A stretch of DNA of 64,000 nucleotides from Bradyrhizobium neotropicale (GCF_001641695.1 NZ_LSEF01000090.1:127875-191874); one strand, 5' to 3'; positions 8,813 through 17,994 are shown, counted from the stretch's first letter. Numbers and translations: made by a program. The notes: generated from the letters alone by a model not told the origin.

Positions 8813-9361
8813 ATGCCCGGCACCGACGATTTGCAGAAGGCACAGCGCTTCCGCGAGGCGGCGCTGCCCTATCTCGACGACGTCTACACGCTCGCGCGCT
8901 ATCTGCTGCGCGACGCCTCCGACGCCGAGGATGCGGTGCAGGAGTGCTATCTGCGCGCGCTGAAGCATTTTGACAGCTATCGCGGGCCGGCGATGAAGCC
9001 ATGGCTGTTCGCGATCCTGCGCAACGTCTGCAACGCCGAATATGCAAGGCGCGCGCATTCGCATGCCGCGATCGAGGATACACCCGGCGCCGCCGAGCAG
9101 ACGCCGATGTGGCAAGAGACCGAGGCGAGCCCGGAGACGGAAGTGCTGCGCAGCCGCGACGCCGGCGCGATCCGCAAGCTGATCGACGCGCTCGCCGAAC
9201 CGTTCAAGGAAACCTTCGTGCTGCGGGAGATCAACAACCTGTCCTATCGTGAAATCGCCGAGGCCGTCGGCGCACCCGTCGGTACCGTGATGTCCCGCCT
9301 CGCGCGGGCCCGCGCCATGCTGCGCGCGGCCTGGATGGCGGAAGAGGAGCATTCGAGATGA
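8813..9361 (+). CDS. ECF RNA polymerase sigma factor
   Basis: A 182-residue sigma factor with region 2 (LYTLARYLLRD-like segment, then DAEDAVQECYLRALKHF, about residues 15-60) and region 4 (LREINNLSYREIAEAVGAPVGTV, about 130-160). The ATG at 8813 was chosen because GAGAGG precedes it and because it gives the usual length; an upstream TTG at 8678 would add 45 low-complexity residues. Its stop overlaps the anti-sigma start in ATGA, so the two are translationally coupled. The operon order suggests a cell-envelope signal linked to copper or phosphoester chemistry. Confidence 0.88.
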   Translation: MPGTDDLQKAQRFREAALPYLDDVYTLARYLLRDASDAEDAVQECYLRALKHFDSYRGPAMKPWLFAILRNVCNAEYARRAHSHAAIEDTPGAAEQTPMWQETEASPETEVLRSRDAGAIRKLIDALAEPFKETFVLREINNLSYREIAEAVGAPVGTVMSRLARARAMLRAAWMAEEEHSR

Positions 9362-10125
9362 CCTGCGACGAAGCAAAGATCCTGCTTCACGCGCTGCTCG
9401 ACAACGAGCTCGACGCCGGCCATGCGCGCGAGGTCGAGGCGCATATCGCGGGCTGCCCGGCCTGCGCCGCCGAACTTGCGGCACAGCGCGACATGAAGCG
9501 TGTGCTCTCCGACGCGAACCTGCGCTACACCGCCCCGGACCGCCTGCGCGCGCGCATCGAGGCGTCGTTGCCGCAGCCGCAGCGCCAGTCCCTGAGCCGC
9601 CGCTCCGTGCTGCGCGGCTTCGCGATGGGCTCGGCGGTCTCCGCGCTTGCCGCCAGTGGTGTCGTTGCCGTGGTGCTGCGCCAGGACGACCAGCAGCGCG
9701 TCCTCTCGGAGGTCGTCTCCGCGCATCTGCGCTCGCTCCAGGCCGGCCACCTCACCGACGTGATCTCGACCGACCAGCACACGGTCAAGCCGTGGTTCAA
9801 CGGCAAGCTCGATGTCGCCCCGCCCGTGATCGATCTCACCGCACAGGGCTTCACGCTCGTCGGCGGCCGGCTCGACTATATCGATGCCCGCGCGATCGGC
9901 GCGGTGGTCTACCGGCGCCGCCAGCACGTCATCAACCTGTTCGTGTCGCAGACCTCGAACACCGAGTATCGCGCGCCGAAGACCGAGACCATGCAGGGCT
10001 TCAACTGCCGCCGCTGGGGCAATCGCGGCCTGAACTTCTGGGCCGTCAGCGACATCGGCGCCGACGAGCTCGCCGAATTCGTCGACAAGTTCGAGACAGC
10101 AATGAAGGCGAATGTGGAGGGGTAG
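9358..10125 (+). CDS. Membrane anti-sigma factor with zinc-finger N-terminus
   Basis: A 255-residue partner of the preceding sigma factor, overlapping it by four bases. The N-terminus has the anti-sigma zinc motif (MTCDEAKILLHALLDNELD, then HIAGCPAC, H-x3-C-x2-C, about residues 30-40). A single membrane segment follows (about 88-108, preceded by SRRSVLRG), then a periplasmic domain of about 145 residues ending at the C-terminus. This fits a sensor that holds the sigma factor at the membrane until a periplasmic signal arrives. Confidence 0.87.
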   Translation: MTCDEAKILLHALLDNELDAGHAREVEAHIAGCPACAAELAAQRDMKRVLSDANLRYTAPDRLRARIEASLPQPQRQSLSRRSVLRGFAMGSAVSALAASGVVAVVLRQDDQQRVLSEVVSAHLRSLQAGHLTDVISTDQHTVKPWFNGKLDVAPPVIDLTAQGFTLVGGRLDYIDARAIGAVVYRRRQHVINLFVSQTSNTEYRAPKTETMQGFNCRRWGNRGLNFWAVSDIGADELAEFVDKFETAMKANVEG

Positions 10126-10149
10126 TTGTGCGGCGCCTGCGCAACGCCG

Positions 10150-10554
10150 TCATTCGAGCGGAGGAAATCGTTCGAAGATCGGCAGTTCGTGGGCCCGCTC
10201 CATCCAGCGAATCCGCTCGGCGACCTGGATGTGCATCATGGCAGGAACGGCATCGGGGTCATCATAGGTGCCGCTCTGGACGTCGATGATGCCGGGCATC
10301 AGGTTTTCGTTGATGTAGAAGAGTCCCGTGCCGCAATCGGCGCAGAAGTGGCGCCGTCCGTGCTCGGACGATTGATAGATCTTCGGTTGGCCGCACACCA
10401 CTCTGACCGCTTCGAGCGGATACATCGCCCAACCGACCATCGGTGCGCCGGAATGGCGACGGCAATCCGCGCAATGGCAGAGCGCGTGCACCATCATGTC
10501 GCCGTTCACCTCATAGCGGATCGCGCCGCAATGACAGCCGCCAGTAACAGGCAT
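10150..10554 (-). CDS. GFA family protein (Mss4-like zinc fold)
   Basis: A 134-residue protein of the glutathione-dependent formaldehyde-activating (GFA) family. The zinc Cys pairs are visible: GGCHCGAIRYEV, ALCHCADCRRHSG and FCADCGTGLFY. Members bind glutathione adducts or act on unknown small substrates, and GFA itself is now doubted as a true enzyme, so only the family is claimed. GAGAGGAG lies in front of the ATG at 10554. It converges with the anti-sigma gene. Confidence 0.87.
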   Translation of the reverse strand: MPVTGGCHCGAIRYEVNGDMMVHALCHCADCRRHSGAPMVGWAMYPLEAVRVVCGQPKIYQSSEHGRRHFCADCGTGLFYINENLMPGIIDVQSGTYDDPDAVPAMMHIQVAERIRWMERAHELPIFERFPPLE

Positions 10555-10669
10555 CGCCCACTCCTCTCCCGGTCACGTCAATGCAGGGAAAGTAAGTGGC
10601 GCTTCGAAGGTTCCGCAGGCAGACTGCTTCAGCAGGTCGCACGTCGCGGCACCAGGCCGCGGCGCTCGC

Positions 10670-12061
10670 CTACGCCGACCGCCGCACCGCGTTGTCCACC
10701 AGGGTCTTGCCGAGCGACCAGATCGCGCCGGGGACCTTGTGGCTGCCAGCGATGACGTCGTCGAAGGCGCGCTCGATCCAGTTGCAGTCTTCTTCGGTGA
10801 TGGTGAGCGGCGGCAGCAGCTTGATGGTGTGGCTGCCGTGACCTGCGACCTGGGTCAGGATCTTGTGATCCTTGAACAGCGGCACGGTGATGAGCTGGCA
10901 GAACAGGCCCTTGTTGGCGGCCTCCAGCACGTTCCAGGAGGCGCGCAGACGCAGCGATTTAGGCGGACCGAACTCGACGCCGATCATCAGGCCCTTGCCG
11001 CGCACCTCTTTCATCAGCTCGTAGCCGGGCACCATGCGCGTCAGCGCGAGGCGAAGCTCGGCGCCGCGCTTGGCGGCGGCCTCGATCAGCTTCTCCGATT
11101 CCATCACGTCCAGCGTGGCGATGCCCGCGGCCATGGCGAGATCGTTCTTGGAGAAGGTCGAGCCGTGCACGACCGCACGGTCCATCTGGTTGAAGATCTT
11201 GTCGAAGATGTTCTTGCGCGTCAGCACGGCGCCGACCGGCACGTGGCCGCCGGAGAGCGACTTCGACAACAGCACCATGTCGGGCTCGACGTTCCAGTGC
11301 TCGACCGCGAGGAAGCGGCCGGTGCGGCCCATGCCGGTCTGGATCTCGTCGGCGACCAACAGCGTGCCGTATTTCTTGCAGAGCGCGGCGGCACCCGGAA
11401 GGAACTCGTCCGAGGGCATGTTGACGCCCTTGCCCTGGATCGGCTCGACGATGAAGGCCGCGACTTCGCGAGACGACAGCGCCTTTTCCAGTGCGGCGAG
11501 ATCATTGAACGGAACCGAGGTGCAGCCCGGCAGCAGCGGCTCGAAGCCGCTGCGGAAGTTCGGATCGCCGGTCAGCGACAGCGCACCATAGGTCAGGCCG
11601 TGATAGCCGTGGGCGCAATAGACGATGCCCGGGCGGCCGGTGGCGCCGCGCGCGAACTTGATCGCCGCCTCGACGCATTCCGCACCGGAATTGGCGAAAA
11701 ACGCCTTGTCGAGATAGGGAACGTATTTCAAAAGCCGCTCGGCGAGGACGCCGGCGAGCGTTGAGACGTCGAATTGGACGAGATTGGGCAGGTCGGCATC
11801 GAGCACGCTCTTGAGCGCCTCCCGCATCACCGGGTGATTGCGGCCGATTGCGAACACGCCGAATCCGGACAGAAGGTCGAGATAGCGAGCGCCGTCCCGA
11901 TCGTAGAGATACTGTCCCTGCCCCTTCTGGAAGCCGACATCGTAGCCAATGGTCTTGAGAACCCGAACGAACTGCTCGTTCAGGTACCTATTATGCAGGG
12001 TGCTACGCTGGGCCTGACGGTCCGCGAAAAGCTGGGACATGTCTGGATTTGGAGTGTGCAT
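10670..12061 (-). CDS. hpnO: Class III aminotransferase, aminobacteriohopanetriol synthase HpnO
   Basis: A 463-residue PLP-dependent aminotransferase. The fold landmarks are FFANSGAECVEAAIKFAR, the VADEIQTGMGRTG Asp238 that contacts the PLP ring nitrogen, and the Schiff-base Lys267 in LLSKSLSGGHVPVGA. Ornithine-transaminase-like enzymes and HpnO share this fold; HpnO is preferred because the gene lies beside hpnN and within 5 kb of hpnH. HpnO would convert the ribosyl-hopane aldehyde into aminobacteriohopanetriol. The start at 12061 lacks a clear ribosome-binding site, and Met8 is an alternative. Confidence 0.8.
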   Translation of the reverse strand: MHTPNPDMSQLFADRQAQRSTLHNRYLNEQFVRVLKTIGYDVGFQKGQGQYLYDRDGARYLDLLSGFGVFAIGRNHPVMREALKSVLDADLPNLVQFDVSTLAGVLAERLLKYVPYLDKAFFANSGAECVEAAIKFARGATGRPGIVYCAHGYHGLTYGALSLTGDPNFRSGFEPLLPGCTSVPFNDLAALEKALSSREVAAFIVEPIQGKGVNMPSDEFLPGAAALCKKYGTLLVADEIQTGMGRTGRFLAVEHWNVEPDMVLLSKSLSGGHVPVGAVLTRKNIFDKIFNQMDRAVVHGSTFSKNDLAMAAGIATLDVMESEKLIEAAAKRGAELRLALTRMVPGYELMKEVRGKGLMIGVEFGPPKSLRLRASWNVLEAANKGLFCQLITVPLFKDHKILTQVAGHGSHTIKLLPPLTITEEDCNWIERAFDDVIAGSHKVPGAIWSLGKTLVDNAVRRSA

Positions 12062-12202
12062 CCGCTACATACTTCGATTGAGGGCCGCTTCGTCAACAGA
12101 AAACGGGTCGCAACTGAATACGATCTGTGCGGCCTTTTGCCCTTTTTCGGACCATCTTCGCAAGCACAGCTTTAGACCATGTTGCACTGCCGAGGGAATA
12201 TC

Positions 12203-12829
12203 ATGCGTTTGGCCATTTACACCGGAATATTACTGGCTGGTGGTTACACCTACCTGACTCCTGCGCTCGCCGCCGATCCGACCGGCGACTGGCGGGTCGC
12301 CGACGGCGTCGCCAACATCCGTGTCGCGCAATGCAATGGCAGCATGTGGGGCGCGGTGTCCTGGGAAAAGCAGCCCGGTGGCCACGACGAGAATAACCCG
12401 GATGTCTCAAAAAAGAACAGGCCCACGTTGGGCATGCCGACCCTGATCGACATGAAGAAGAAGTCCGGCGCCGACCAGTGGGAAGGTCAGGTCTATAACG
12501 CCAAGGACGGTCAGCTCTACAGCGCGACCATCACTCCGGTCGGCTCCGATCAGCTTGAGATCAAGGGCTGCGTGCTGGGCTTCCTGTGCGGCGGAGAGAC
12601 CTGGACGCGAGTCGGCCCGCCGATTCCCGCCAGCCCCGCCAACGCTATGGCCAAGGGCGCGCCGAAAACCACCGGCGCGGCGCCCAAAGCCGCGGGAACG
12701 GCGGGTGCCGCAGCGCCTGCGCCCGGCGCAGCAAAGAGCGCCGGCGCGGCCAAGCCCGGTCAGAAGGGTGCCGCCGACCCCGTCGGCGACATCTGCCTAC
12801 TCCCTGAGATTGCGGGGTTTACCCATTAG
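12203..12829 (+). CDS. DUF2147 domain protein, secreted
   Basis: A 208-residue exported protein. A signal peptide (MRLAIYTGILLAGGYTYL, cleavage near ALAA) is followed by the DUF2147 core (DPTGDWRVADGVANIRV to GETWTRVGP, about residues 25-140), then an Ala/Pro/Gly-rich tail of about 60 residues. DUF2147 proteins are envelope-associated and of unknown function. The ATG at 12203 was preferred over 12179 because it begins the signal peptide and follows GAGGGAA. Its last 33 bases overlap the 3' end of hpnN on the other strand. Confidence 0.8.
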   Translation: MRLAIYTGILLAGGYTYLTPALAADPTGDWRVADGVANIRVAQCNGSMWGAVSWEKQPGGHDENNPDVSKKNRPTLGMPTLIDMKKKSGADQWEGQVYNAKDGQLYSATITPVGSDQLEIKGCVLGFLCGGETWTRVGPPIPASPANAMAKGAPKTTGAAPKAAGTAGAAAPAPGAAKSAGAAKPGQKGAADPVGDICLLPEIAGFTH

Positions 12830-15385
12830 GGCCGGCTGAAACAGCAGCACTGCGGCCAGCGTCGTCACCAGCGAGAGCGCCAGCAGCTTGCCCATGCTGG
12901 ACGTGCCGGGATGGCTCGACAGCCACAGGCTGCCGAACGCGGTCGCAGTCGTCAGCGCGCTGAAGAAGATCGCGCGAGTCAGGCTGGTCTGCAGCAGATT
13001 CGTTCTGCCGGAGCGCCAGGCCACGACATAGTAGATCTTGAAGGCCACACCGACGCCGAGCAGCAACGGGAACGCGACGATATTGGCGAAGTTGAGCGGC
13101 AGGCCGATCAACACGCAGATCTCGAGCGTCACGGCGCCGGCAACCAGCAGCGGCACCAGCGTCATCAACACGTCGACGAACCGGCGCAGCGTGATCCACA
13201 GCAACAGGCTGATCACCAGCAGCGCGTAGATGCCGGCGTGGATGAACGCCCTCACCACAGTATCGCCGGATTTCAGGATCGAGACCGGTCCGCCGATCGC
13301 GGTCGGCTCGGCCGCGAGCACGGCCGCCGCGAAGCGGCGCAGCGTGTCGTTGTCGTTGGGATCGCCCTTGGGCAGCGCCTCGACGCGGATGATGCCGTCC
13401 TTGCTCTTCCAGGCATTGACGAGATCGGGAGGCAACGACTTCAGGGTCACGGGTTCGGCCTGCATCGCGTTCCTGAGCTGGTCGAACACGATCTTCATCG
13501 GCGTGACGAAGACGTCCTGCGCCTTGTTGCGGGTGGCTTCATCCGCATTGGCGAGCTTCTGGAGCGCGTCCGCGAGCCGTCGTGAGGCGGCTGCGCCCGG
13601 GCCCTTGGCGTCGCCGGCGGTCCTGCGCAGATTGTCGACCGAGGATTTCAACGACTCGACGTTCTCCTGGTCCGACGGCGCCGCGTCGATCTGATCCGGG
13701 TTGAGCGCGGGGTTCAGCACCTTGGCGCCCTGTGCGATCAGCTTCAGCTTCGGCTGCTGGTCCTGCGGCACGAAGCTGTCGAGCGACATCACCCGCAGCA
13801 CCTCCGGCACCTTCTCCAGCCTGGCCTCGACCTGCCTCGCCTGCTCCTCGGACGTGGTCATCACGTTGATGGCATTGGCTCCGGTGTTCGGATCCTTGCG
13901 CAGGTCGAGGAAGGTCGCGATCGATTCGGCGTTCGGATTGCGCAAGTTCATCGGATTGAAGTCGAACCGCATGAAATAGAGCAGCGGCAGGCCGCCAAGC
14001 GCGAGCAGCATCGTGCCGCCCACGATCACCACGCGGTGCTTCTCCAGGAAATGATCGAGCGGCGCCAGGAAGGCATAGCCGACCGGCTCCATCTCGCCGG
14101 GCGGGTTCAGAAGCTTCAAGAGCGCCGGCAGGATCGTGATGCTGGAAACAAACGCCACCAGCATGCCGACACCGGCGATCTGGCCGAGCTCGGAGATGCC
14201 CTTGTAGTCGGTCGGCATGAAGCAGAGGAAGCCGGCGGCGGTCGCCATCGCCGCAAGCGACAGCGGCACCGCCGAACGCTTCGCGGCCAGCACCAGCGCG
14301 TTCGAGAGATCGTTGACCTTGTAGCGCTCCGAGCGGTAGCGGACGCTGTACTGGATGCCGAAATCGACGCCCAGGCCGACGAACAGCACCGCGAACGCAA
14401 TCGATAGCAGGTTGAGCGAGCCGACCATCATCAGGCCGGCGGCGGTCGTGACCGCAAGGCCGACGAAGAGATTGACGAACACTGCGAAGATGATCTTCGC
14501 GGAATGCAACGCGAGCCACAGGATCAGCAACACCACGACCACGGTGCCGATGCCGTTCACGACGGCACCTTCCTGGACAGTGGCGTATTCCTCGTTGGCG
14601 ATCGGGACCGGGCCGGTCAGCCGCACCCGCGCCTGATACTTGGTCGGAAAATCGAGGTCTGCCGCCGCCTTCCGGATGGCGTCGGTGGCGTCCTTGCCGG
14701 GCTCGAGCGCGTTGTAGTCGAGGATCGGCTTGAACTCGATGAAGGCACGCTTATCCGAATCCGACAGCGGCTCGTCGCTGACGAGCTCACGCCAGGAGAA
14801 GCTGGCGTTGCCCTTGTTGAGCACGGTCTCGACGGTCTGCGCGATCAGGTTGAACGGCCGCTCGGTGCTGTCGAGCTTCACCTGCCCCCGCTTCACGCCG
14901 GCAAGCCCGGTCTCGAGCGCGCCGGTCAGGCCGCGGATCGACGGGTCGCCCGCCATGATCTCGATCAGGGGAGCCGCGGACTCGAACTGGCCGGTGGCCT
15001 TGGCAACCTCTTCGGTCGGCAGGAACAGGAGGCCGTTTCTCTCGAAGAACTCACCGGTGCCGAGCTGCTGCATCGACTGGAAGTTGGTCTTGTCGTCCTT
15101 CAGCTTGGCATAGAGCGCGTCCGCCGCAGCGGTCACCATCTCCGGCGTCTTCGCCTCGACGACCGCGAGAATCGTCGCGTCGCGATCGAAGGCGCGGTCG
15201 AACTGCTGATCACGCTGCCGCCAATCGAGCTTTTGCGAGATCAGCGAATTGATGTCGGTGTTGATGGCGAAATGACGGACAGCGTAATAGCTCGCCGCGA
15301 CCGCCAAGAGGAGCCCGAGGACGACAACGAGGGAGGCAAACCGGGTACAGGCCCTGACGACGGCAACGACTACGCTCTGCAGCAC
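12797..15385 (-). CDS. hpnN: Hopanoid transporter HpnN, RND/MMPL family
   Basis: An 862-residue inner-membrane protein with the RND layout: one N-terminal helix, a periplasmic domain of about 230 residues, a block of five or six helices (about 275-430, including LFVGLGVDFGIQYSVRYRSER), a second periplasmic domain and a second helix block. HpnN moves hopanoids to the outer membrane in Rhodopseudomonas and Burkholderia. The start is GTG at 15385, with AGAAAGAAAAG upstream. A consensus EcfG promoter lies 33 bases before it. It converges with, and overlaps, a DUF2147 gene. Confidence 0.92.
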   Translation of the reverse strand: MLQSVVVAVVRACTRFASLVVVLGLLLAVAASYYAVRHFAINTDINSLISQKLDWRQRDQQFDRAFDRDATILAVVEAKTPEMVTAAADALYAKLKDDKTNFQSMQQLGTGEFFERNGLLFLPTEEVAKATGQFESAAPLIEIMAGDPSIRGLTGALETGLAGVKRGQVKLDSTERPFNLIAQTVETVLNKGNASFSWRELVSDEPLSDSDKRAFIEFKPILDYNALEPGKDATDAIRKAAADLDFPTKYQARVRLTGPVPIANEEYATVQEGAVVNGIGTVVVVLLILWLALHSAKIIFAVFVNLFVGLAVTTAAGLMMVGSLNLLSIAFAVLFVGLGVDFGIQYSVRYRSERYKVNDLSNALVLAAKRSAVPLSLAAMATAAGFLCFMPTDYKGISELGQIAGVGMLVAFVSSITILPALLKLLNPPGEMEPVGYAFLAPLDHFLEKHRVVIVGGTMLLALGGLPLLYFMRFDFNPMNLRNPNAESIATFLDLRKDPNTGANAINVMTTSEEQARQVEARLEKVPEVLRVMSLDSFVPQDQQPKLKLIAQGAKVLNPALNPDQIDAAPSDQENVESLKSSVDNLRRTAGDAKGPGAAASRRLADALQKLANADEATRNKAQDVFVTPMKIVFDQLRNAMQAEPVTLKSLPPDLVNAWKSKDGIIRVEALPKGDPNDNDTLRRFAAAVLAAEPTAIGGPVSILKSGDTVVRAFIHAGIYALLVISLLLWITLRRFVDVLMTLVPLLVAGAVTLEICVLIGLPLNFANIVAFPLLLGVGVAFKIYYVVAWRSGRTNLLQTSLTRAIFFSALTTATAFGSLWLSSHPGTSSMGKLLALSLVTTLAAVLLFQPALMGKPRNLRE

Positions 15386-15849
15386 ATCTTTTCTTTCTGG
15401 TGTAACAGCTTGCCGGAAACGCCCGCTGTTTATCGGAGTTCCCGGGCGAAACCTATTGCTGTTTTGAGTGGTTCTCGTCGCGAGAAGGTTCGAAGTAAAC
15501 GACGGGAGACCATGGCAAAATCATGCGGGACGGCGGTTTAGCCAGCGAGTTGAGGCGGGAAAGTGACGAAGGGGGCGGGCACAAATGCCGCTACCCCTTG
15601 GCCCTTCCCTGAGTTTACTATAATACCGGCAAACTCATCCGAGGTGGAACTGCGGCGCATTCCGCCTTTCCTCGTGGCCGATTTTTTGACACAAAGTGCT
15701 GCGCCTCCATGCGCTTGCGGAACCCGGACGGGTGGGCAGTTACCGCGCGTGCGAAACCAGTGGTGCGGATATTGCAGCTCCTTGGTCAGGATCGGGGTGC
15801 CGCCGGGGACAATTGAGCGGATTGGTGCAATTTGCGTGATGGACGTCCG
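15386..15849. other. 464-base divergent regulatory region between hpnN and ispH
   Basis: No convincing gene is seen here. The hpnN side contains the EcfG promoter at 15418-15442. On the ispH side there is a TATAAT at 15619-15624 without a well-spaced -35, and a TTGACA at 15686-15691 without a good -10, so the housekeeping promoter of ispH-hpnH cannot be fixed by eye. Confidence 0.6.
15418..15442 (-). promoter_or_regulatory. EcfG-type promoter of hpnN
   Basis: Read on the minus strand: GGAAC, exactly 16 bases, CGTT. This matches the published alphaproteobacterial general stress consensus at every fixed position. The -10 element ends 33 bases before the hpnN GTG. Confidence 0.75.
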
Positions 15850-16776
15850 ATGGAAGTTTTTCTAGCGCAACCACGCGGCTTTTGCGCAGGCGTGGTGCGT
15901 GCAATCGAGATCGTGGAACGGGCCCTGCAGAAATACGGCCCGCCCGTCTACGTGCGCCATGAGATCGTGCACAATAAGTACGTCGTCGAAAGCCTGAAGA
16001 ACAAGGGCGCGATCTTCGTCGAGGAACTGTCCGAGGTTCCACCCAAGGCGGTGACCGTCTTCAGCGCCCATGGCGTGGCCCGCAGCGTCGAGGAAGAGGC
16101 CGCCGCACGCGATCTTCCAGTGCTCAATGCCACCTGCCCCCTGGTCACGAAAGTTCACAATCAGGGGAAGCGCTACATCGCCAAGGGCCGCACCTTGATC
16201 CTGATTGGCCATGCCAGCCATCCCGAGGTCGAGGGCACCATGGGCCAGGTGCCAGGCCCGGTGCTGCTCGTACAAAGCGTTGAAGAGGTTAACGCCCTGA
16301 CGCTGCCGGCGGATACGCCAGTGGCCTACATCACCCAGACGACGCTGTCGGTCGACGACACCAAGGACATCATCGCGGCCCTCCAGGCCCGATTTACAGA
16401 TATTCAAGGCCCGGATATCCGGGATATCTGCTATGCGACACAGAACCGCCAATCTGCGGTAAGGGACTTGAGCAAGCTGGTCGACGTGATTTTGGTGGTG
16501 GGCGCTGCCAATAGCTCGAACTCGAACCGGCTCCGCGAAATCGGCACTGAGGCCGGCGTCGCGAGTTATCTGATCGCCGATGGCCGCGAGCTCAATCCGG
16601 AATGGTTGAAAGGTGCGAGGAGCGTGGGCATCACGGCCGGTGCTTCGGCGCCCGAGGTGCTCGTGGATGACGTGATCGAAGCGCTGCGGCGGATCGGACC
16701 GATGACGGTCTCCGTGCTGCCCGGCCGCGAGGAAAACATCGAATTTCGGCTTCCGGCCGAACTGGCTGCAAGCTGA
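15850..16776 (+). CDS. ispH: 4-hydroxy-3-methylbut-2-enyl diphosphate reductase IspH
   Basis: A 308-residue iron-sulphur enzyme that makes IPP and DMAPP in the last step of the MEP pathway. The three cluster cysteines are Cys12 (PRGFCAGV), Cys96 (NATCPLV) and Cys194 (DICYATQNR). The substrate-binding His residues (HEIVHN, FSAHGV, GHASHPEV) and TQTTLSVDDT are also present. The ATG at 15850 gives the standard N-terminus; a TTG at 15832 would extend it by six residues. hpnH follows after 35 bases, so isoprenoid supply and hopanoid extension are probably co-expressed. It may be a second copy beside a housekeeping ispH elsewhere. Confidence 0.95.
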   Translation: MEVFLAQPRGFCAGVVRAIEIVERALQKYGPPVYVRHEIVHNKYVVESLKNKGAIFVEELSEVPPKAVTVFSAHGVARSVEEEAAARDLPVLNATCPLVTKVHNQGKRYIAKGRTLILIGHASHPEVEGTMGQVPGPVLLVQSVEEVNALTLPADTPVAYITQTTLSVDDTKDIIAALQARFTDIQGPDIRDICYATQNRQSAVRDLSKLVDVILVVGAANSSNSNRLREIGTEAGVASYLIADGRELNPEWLKGARSVGITAGASAPEVLVDDVIEALRRIGPMTVSVLPGREENIEFRLPAELAAS

Positions 16777-16811
16777 CCTACCCGAATTCCAAGCCCAGAA
16801 AGAAACCCGTA

Positions 16812-17972
16812 ATGGCTATACCCTTCTTCAAGGAAATGCGTATCGGCGGCTATTTGCTCAAGCAGAAACTGCTTGGCCGCAAGCGCTATCCGCTCGTGTT
16901 GATGCTGGAGCCGCTGTTTCGCTGCAACCTCGCCTGCGTCGGCTGCGGCAAGATCGACTATCCCGACGCGATCCTGAACCGCCGCATGACGGCGCAGGAG
17001 TGCTGGGACGCGGCCGACGAGTGCGGCGCGCCGATGGTCGCCATTCCCGGCGGCGAACCGCTGATCCACAAGGAGATCGGCGAGATCGTGCGCGGCCTCG
17101 TCGCGCGCAAGAAGTTCGTCTCGCTCTGCACCAATGCGCTGCTGCTCGAGAAGAAGCTCGACCTGTTCGAGCCCTCCCCCTACCTGTTCTTCTCGGTGCA
17201 TCTCGACGGCTTGCGCGACCACCACGACAAGGCGGTGTCGCAGAAGGGCGTGTTCGACCGCGCCGTGTCCGCGATCAAGGCGGCCAAGGCACGCGGCTTC
17301 ACCGTCAACGTCAACGCCACGATTTTCGACGGTCATCCGGCCGAGGAGATCGCGAAATTCCTCGACCTCACCGTCGAGCTCGGCGTCGGCGTGTCGATGT
17401 CTCCGGGCTACGCCTATGAGCGCGCGCCGGACCAGGAGCACTTCCTCAACCGCACCAAGACCAAGAAGCTGTTCCGCGACGTCTTCGCGATGGGCAAGGG
17501 CAAGAAGTGGAACTTCATGCATTCCGGCCTGTTCCTCGACTTCCTCGCCGGCAACCAGGAATACGAGTGCACGCCGTGGGGCATGCCCGCGCGCAACATC
17601 TTCGGCTGGCAGAAGCCCTGCTACCTACTCGGCGAAGGCTATGCGAAGACCTTCAAGGAGCTGATGGAGACCACCGACTGGGATTCCTACGGCACCGGCA
17701 AGTACGAGAAGTGCGCCGACTGCATGGCGCATTGTGGCTACGAGCCGACCGCGGCGACCGCTGCGCTCAACAACCCGCTGAAGGCGATGTGGGTGTCGCT
17801 GCGCGGCATCAAGACCGCAGGTCCCATGGCGCCGGAAATCGACATGTCCAAGCAGCGTCCGGCCCAGTACATCTTCTCCGAGCAGGTCCAGAAGAAGCTC
17901 TCGGAGATCCGCCGCGACGAGGCGCTCGCCGCCGAGCAGAAGGCCGCCCAGAAGGCATCGACCGCCGCTTAA
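16812..17972 (+). CDS. hpnH: Adenosyl-hopene transferase HpnH (radical SAM)
   Basis: A 386-residue radical SAM enzyme that adds an adenosyl group to diploptene, the first step of C35 hopanoid side-chain synthesis. The cluster motif is Cys38, Cys42 and Cys45 in CNLACVGC. It is followed by IPGGEPLIH, SVHLDGLRDHHD and a C-terminal Cys set (CADCMAHCGYEP). The length fits. It is co-transcribed with ispH. A strong terminator follows. HpnG, the next enzyme in the pathway, is encoded convergently. Confidence 0.95.
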   Translation: MAIPFFKEMRIGGYLLKQKLLGRKRYPLVLMLEPLFRCNLACVGCGKIDYPDAILNRRMTAQECWDAADECGAPMVAIPGGEPLIHKEIGEIVRGLVARKKFVSLCTNALLLEKKLDLFEPSPYLFFSVHLDGLRDHHDKAVSQKGVFDRAVSAIKAAKARGFTVNVNATIFDGHPAEEIAKFLDLTVELGVGVSMSPGYAYERAPDQEHFLNRTKTKKLFRDVFAMGKGKKWNFMHSGLFLDFLAGNQEYECTPWGMPARNIFGWQKPCYLLGEGYAKTFKELMETTDWDSYGTGKYEKCADCMAHCGYEPTAATAALNNPLKAMWVSLRGIKTAGPMAPEIDMSKQRPAQYIFSEQVQKKLSEIRRDEALAAEQKAAQKASTAA

Positions 17973-17994
17973 GCGGTCGTGCGCCAGAAACAAG

